The notes beneath the pieces are model-generated. The model made no database searches, had not been told where the DNA came from, and saw nothing but the letters and a program-made list of their open reading frames with translations. Position numbers and translations under genes: made by a program. From JBAYJY01 sp041664945 (GTDB taxonomy: Bacteria > UBP15 > UBA6099), in NCBI GenBank assembly GCA_041664945.1, contig JBAYJY010000245.1, positions 1 to 5,468 of the forward strand: 5,468 bases of DNA, written 5' to 3'. Positions 5,195-5,468 of the stretch are shown piece after piece; position 1 is the first letter of the stretch, and each line of letters begins with the position of its first letter.

Positions 5195-5468
5195 ATGAAT
5201 GAACATAATAAAACAACAGCGCATAAAGCGGTCGGGCGGCCAACCGGCGCGCCTCTCAAAAAGCGCGGCTGGTTGAGTCAAACGCCGCCTCTGAATCTTC
5301 CGCCTTTCGACGTGAGAAGGTTCATCTCGGAAAGAGACGTTTCCGACAGCTACCGCATGCTGATGCGGGCGGGCGACGCGATTCTGTTCTCTTTCCTGTT
5401 GTTTCAGGTGGCTGACGCCTCGGCGCTGTCAATGCTTGGCATCTGTTCCGCGCCGAAACTGCTGCTTC
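5195..5468 (+). CDS. Unidentified protein, N-terminal 91 residues only (cut by window edge)
   Basis: The frame from ATG 5195 stays open to the end of the window without a stop. I do not recognise the family. The visible part begins hydrophilic and basic (residues 1-25), with a proline-rich stretch TPPLNLPPFDVRRF (30-43). A charged segment follows (ISERDVSDSYR, 44-54), then a mostly hydrophobic region from about 58 to 91 that includes AILFSFLLFQV (62-72). That could be a membrane helix or a buried core. Codon use is coding-like, with GC-rich third positions. An in-frame TGA at 5177-5179 rules out a longer N-terminus. The only ribosome-site match is GAGG at 5178-5181, 13 bases before the ATG and farther than ideal. 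The gene is divergent from the deacetylase. That it is a real gene is likely; its role is unknown. Confidence 0.7.
   Translation, partial: MNEHNKTTAHKAVGRPTGAPLKKRGWLSQTPPLNLPPFDVRRFISERDVSDSYRMLMRAGDAILFSFLLFQVADASALSMLGICSAPKLLL

Noticed and set aside
4970..5281. A 103-residue minus-strand frame across the spacer and the right-edge gene
   Set aside because: Cysteine- and arginine-rich with no family resemblance, and antisense to the better-supported plus-strand gene.
1..5468. CRISPR arrays, insertion sequences or phage attachment repeats
   Set aside because: No regularly spaced repeats, transposase or integrase frames, or long terminal inverted repeats were found on either strand.

Overview
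This looks like a piece of a bacterial chromosome with roughly balanced base composition. The evidence is a bacterial-type tRNA-Ser with a long variable arm, Shine-Dalgarno sites, sigma70-like promoter elements and a Sec-type signal peptide. The sequence alone does not identify the lineage. The tRNA has no encoded CCA end, so the host must add CCA after transcription. There are no insertion sequences, phage genes, CRISPR arrays or rRNA genes.

Layout, left to right. Bases 1-204 hold only short open stretches, possibly the 3' end of a plus-strand gene cut by the window edge. The next four features are all on the minus strand. They are tRNA-Ser(GGA) (205-294) with a clear promoter of its own, a GPH/MelB-type sugar:cation symporter (352-1737), an Eco57I/TaqI-like adenine-N6 DNA methyltransferase (1916-3898) and a secreted NodB-type polysaccharide deacetylase (4038-4829). 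A spacer of about 365 bases follows, rich in inverted repeats (4830-5194). The last gene, on the plus strand, starts at 5195, is not recognised, and runs off the right edge.

The minus-strand genes share a direction, but gaps of about 57, 178 and 139 bases separate them. Promoter-like elements precede the tRNA, the symporter, the methyltransferase and, less clearly, the deacetylase. I therefore read them as separately transcribed neighbours and not one operon. No common pathway links them: sugar uptake, DNA modification and cell-wall or polysaccharide modification are independent jobs.

The most interesting item is the methyltransferase. It has the full catalytic motif set and a type IIG-like C-terminal recognition region, but its N-terminus is too short for the usual nuclease domain, and no restriction enzyme is visible beside it. 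The other points worth checking are the hairpins in the divergent spacer and the unidentified right-edge gene. I do not see convincing evidence of a wholly new multi-gene system in this window.
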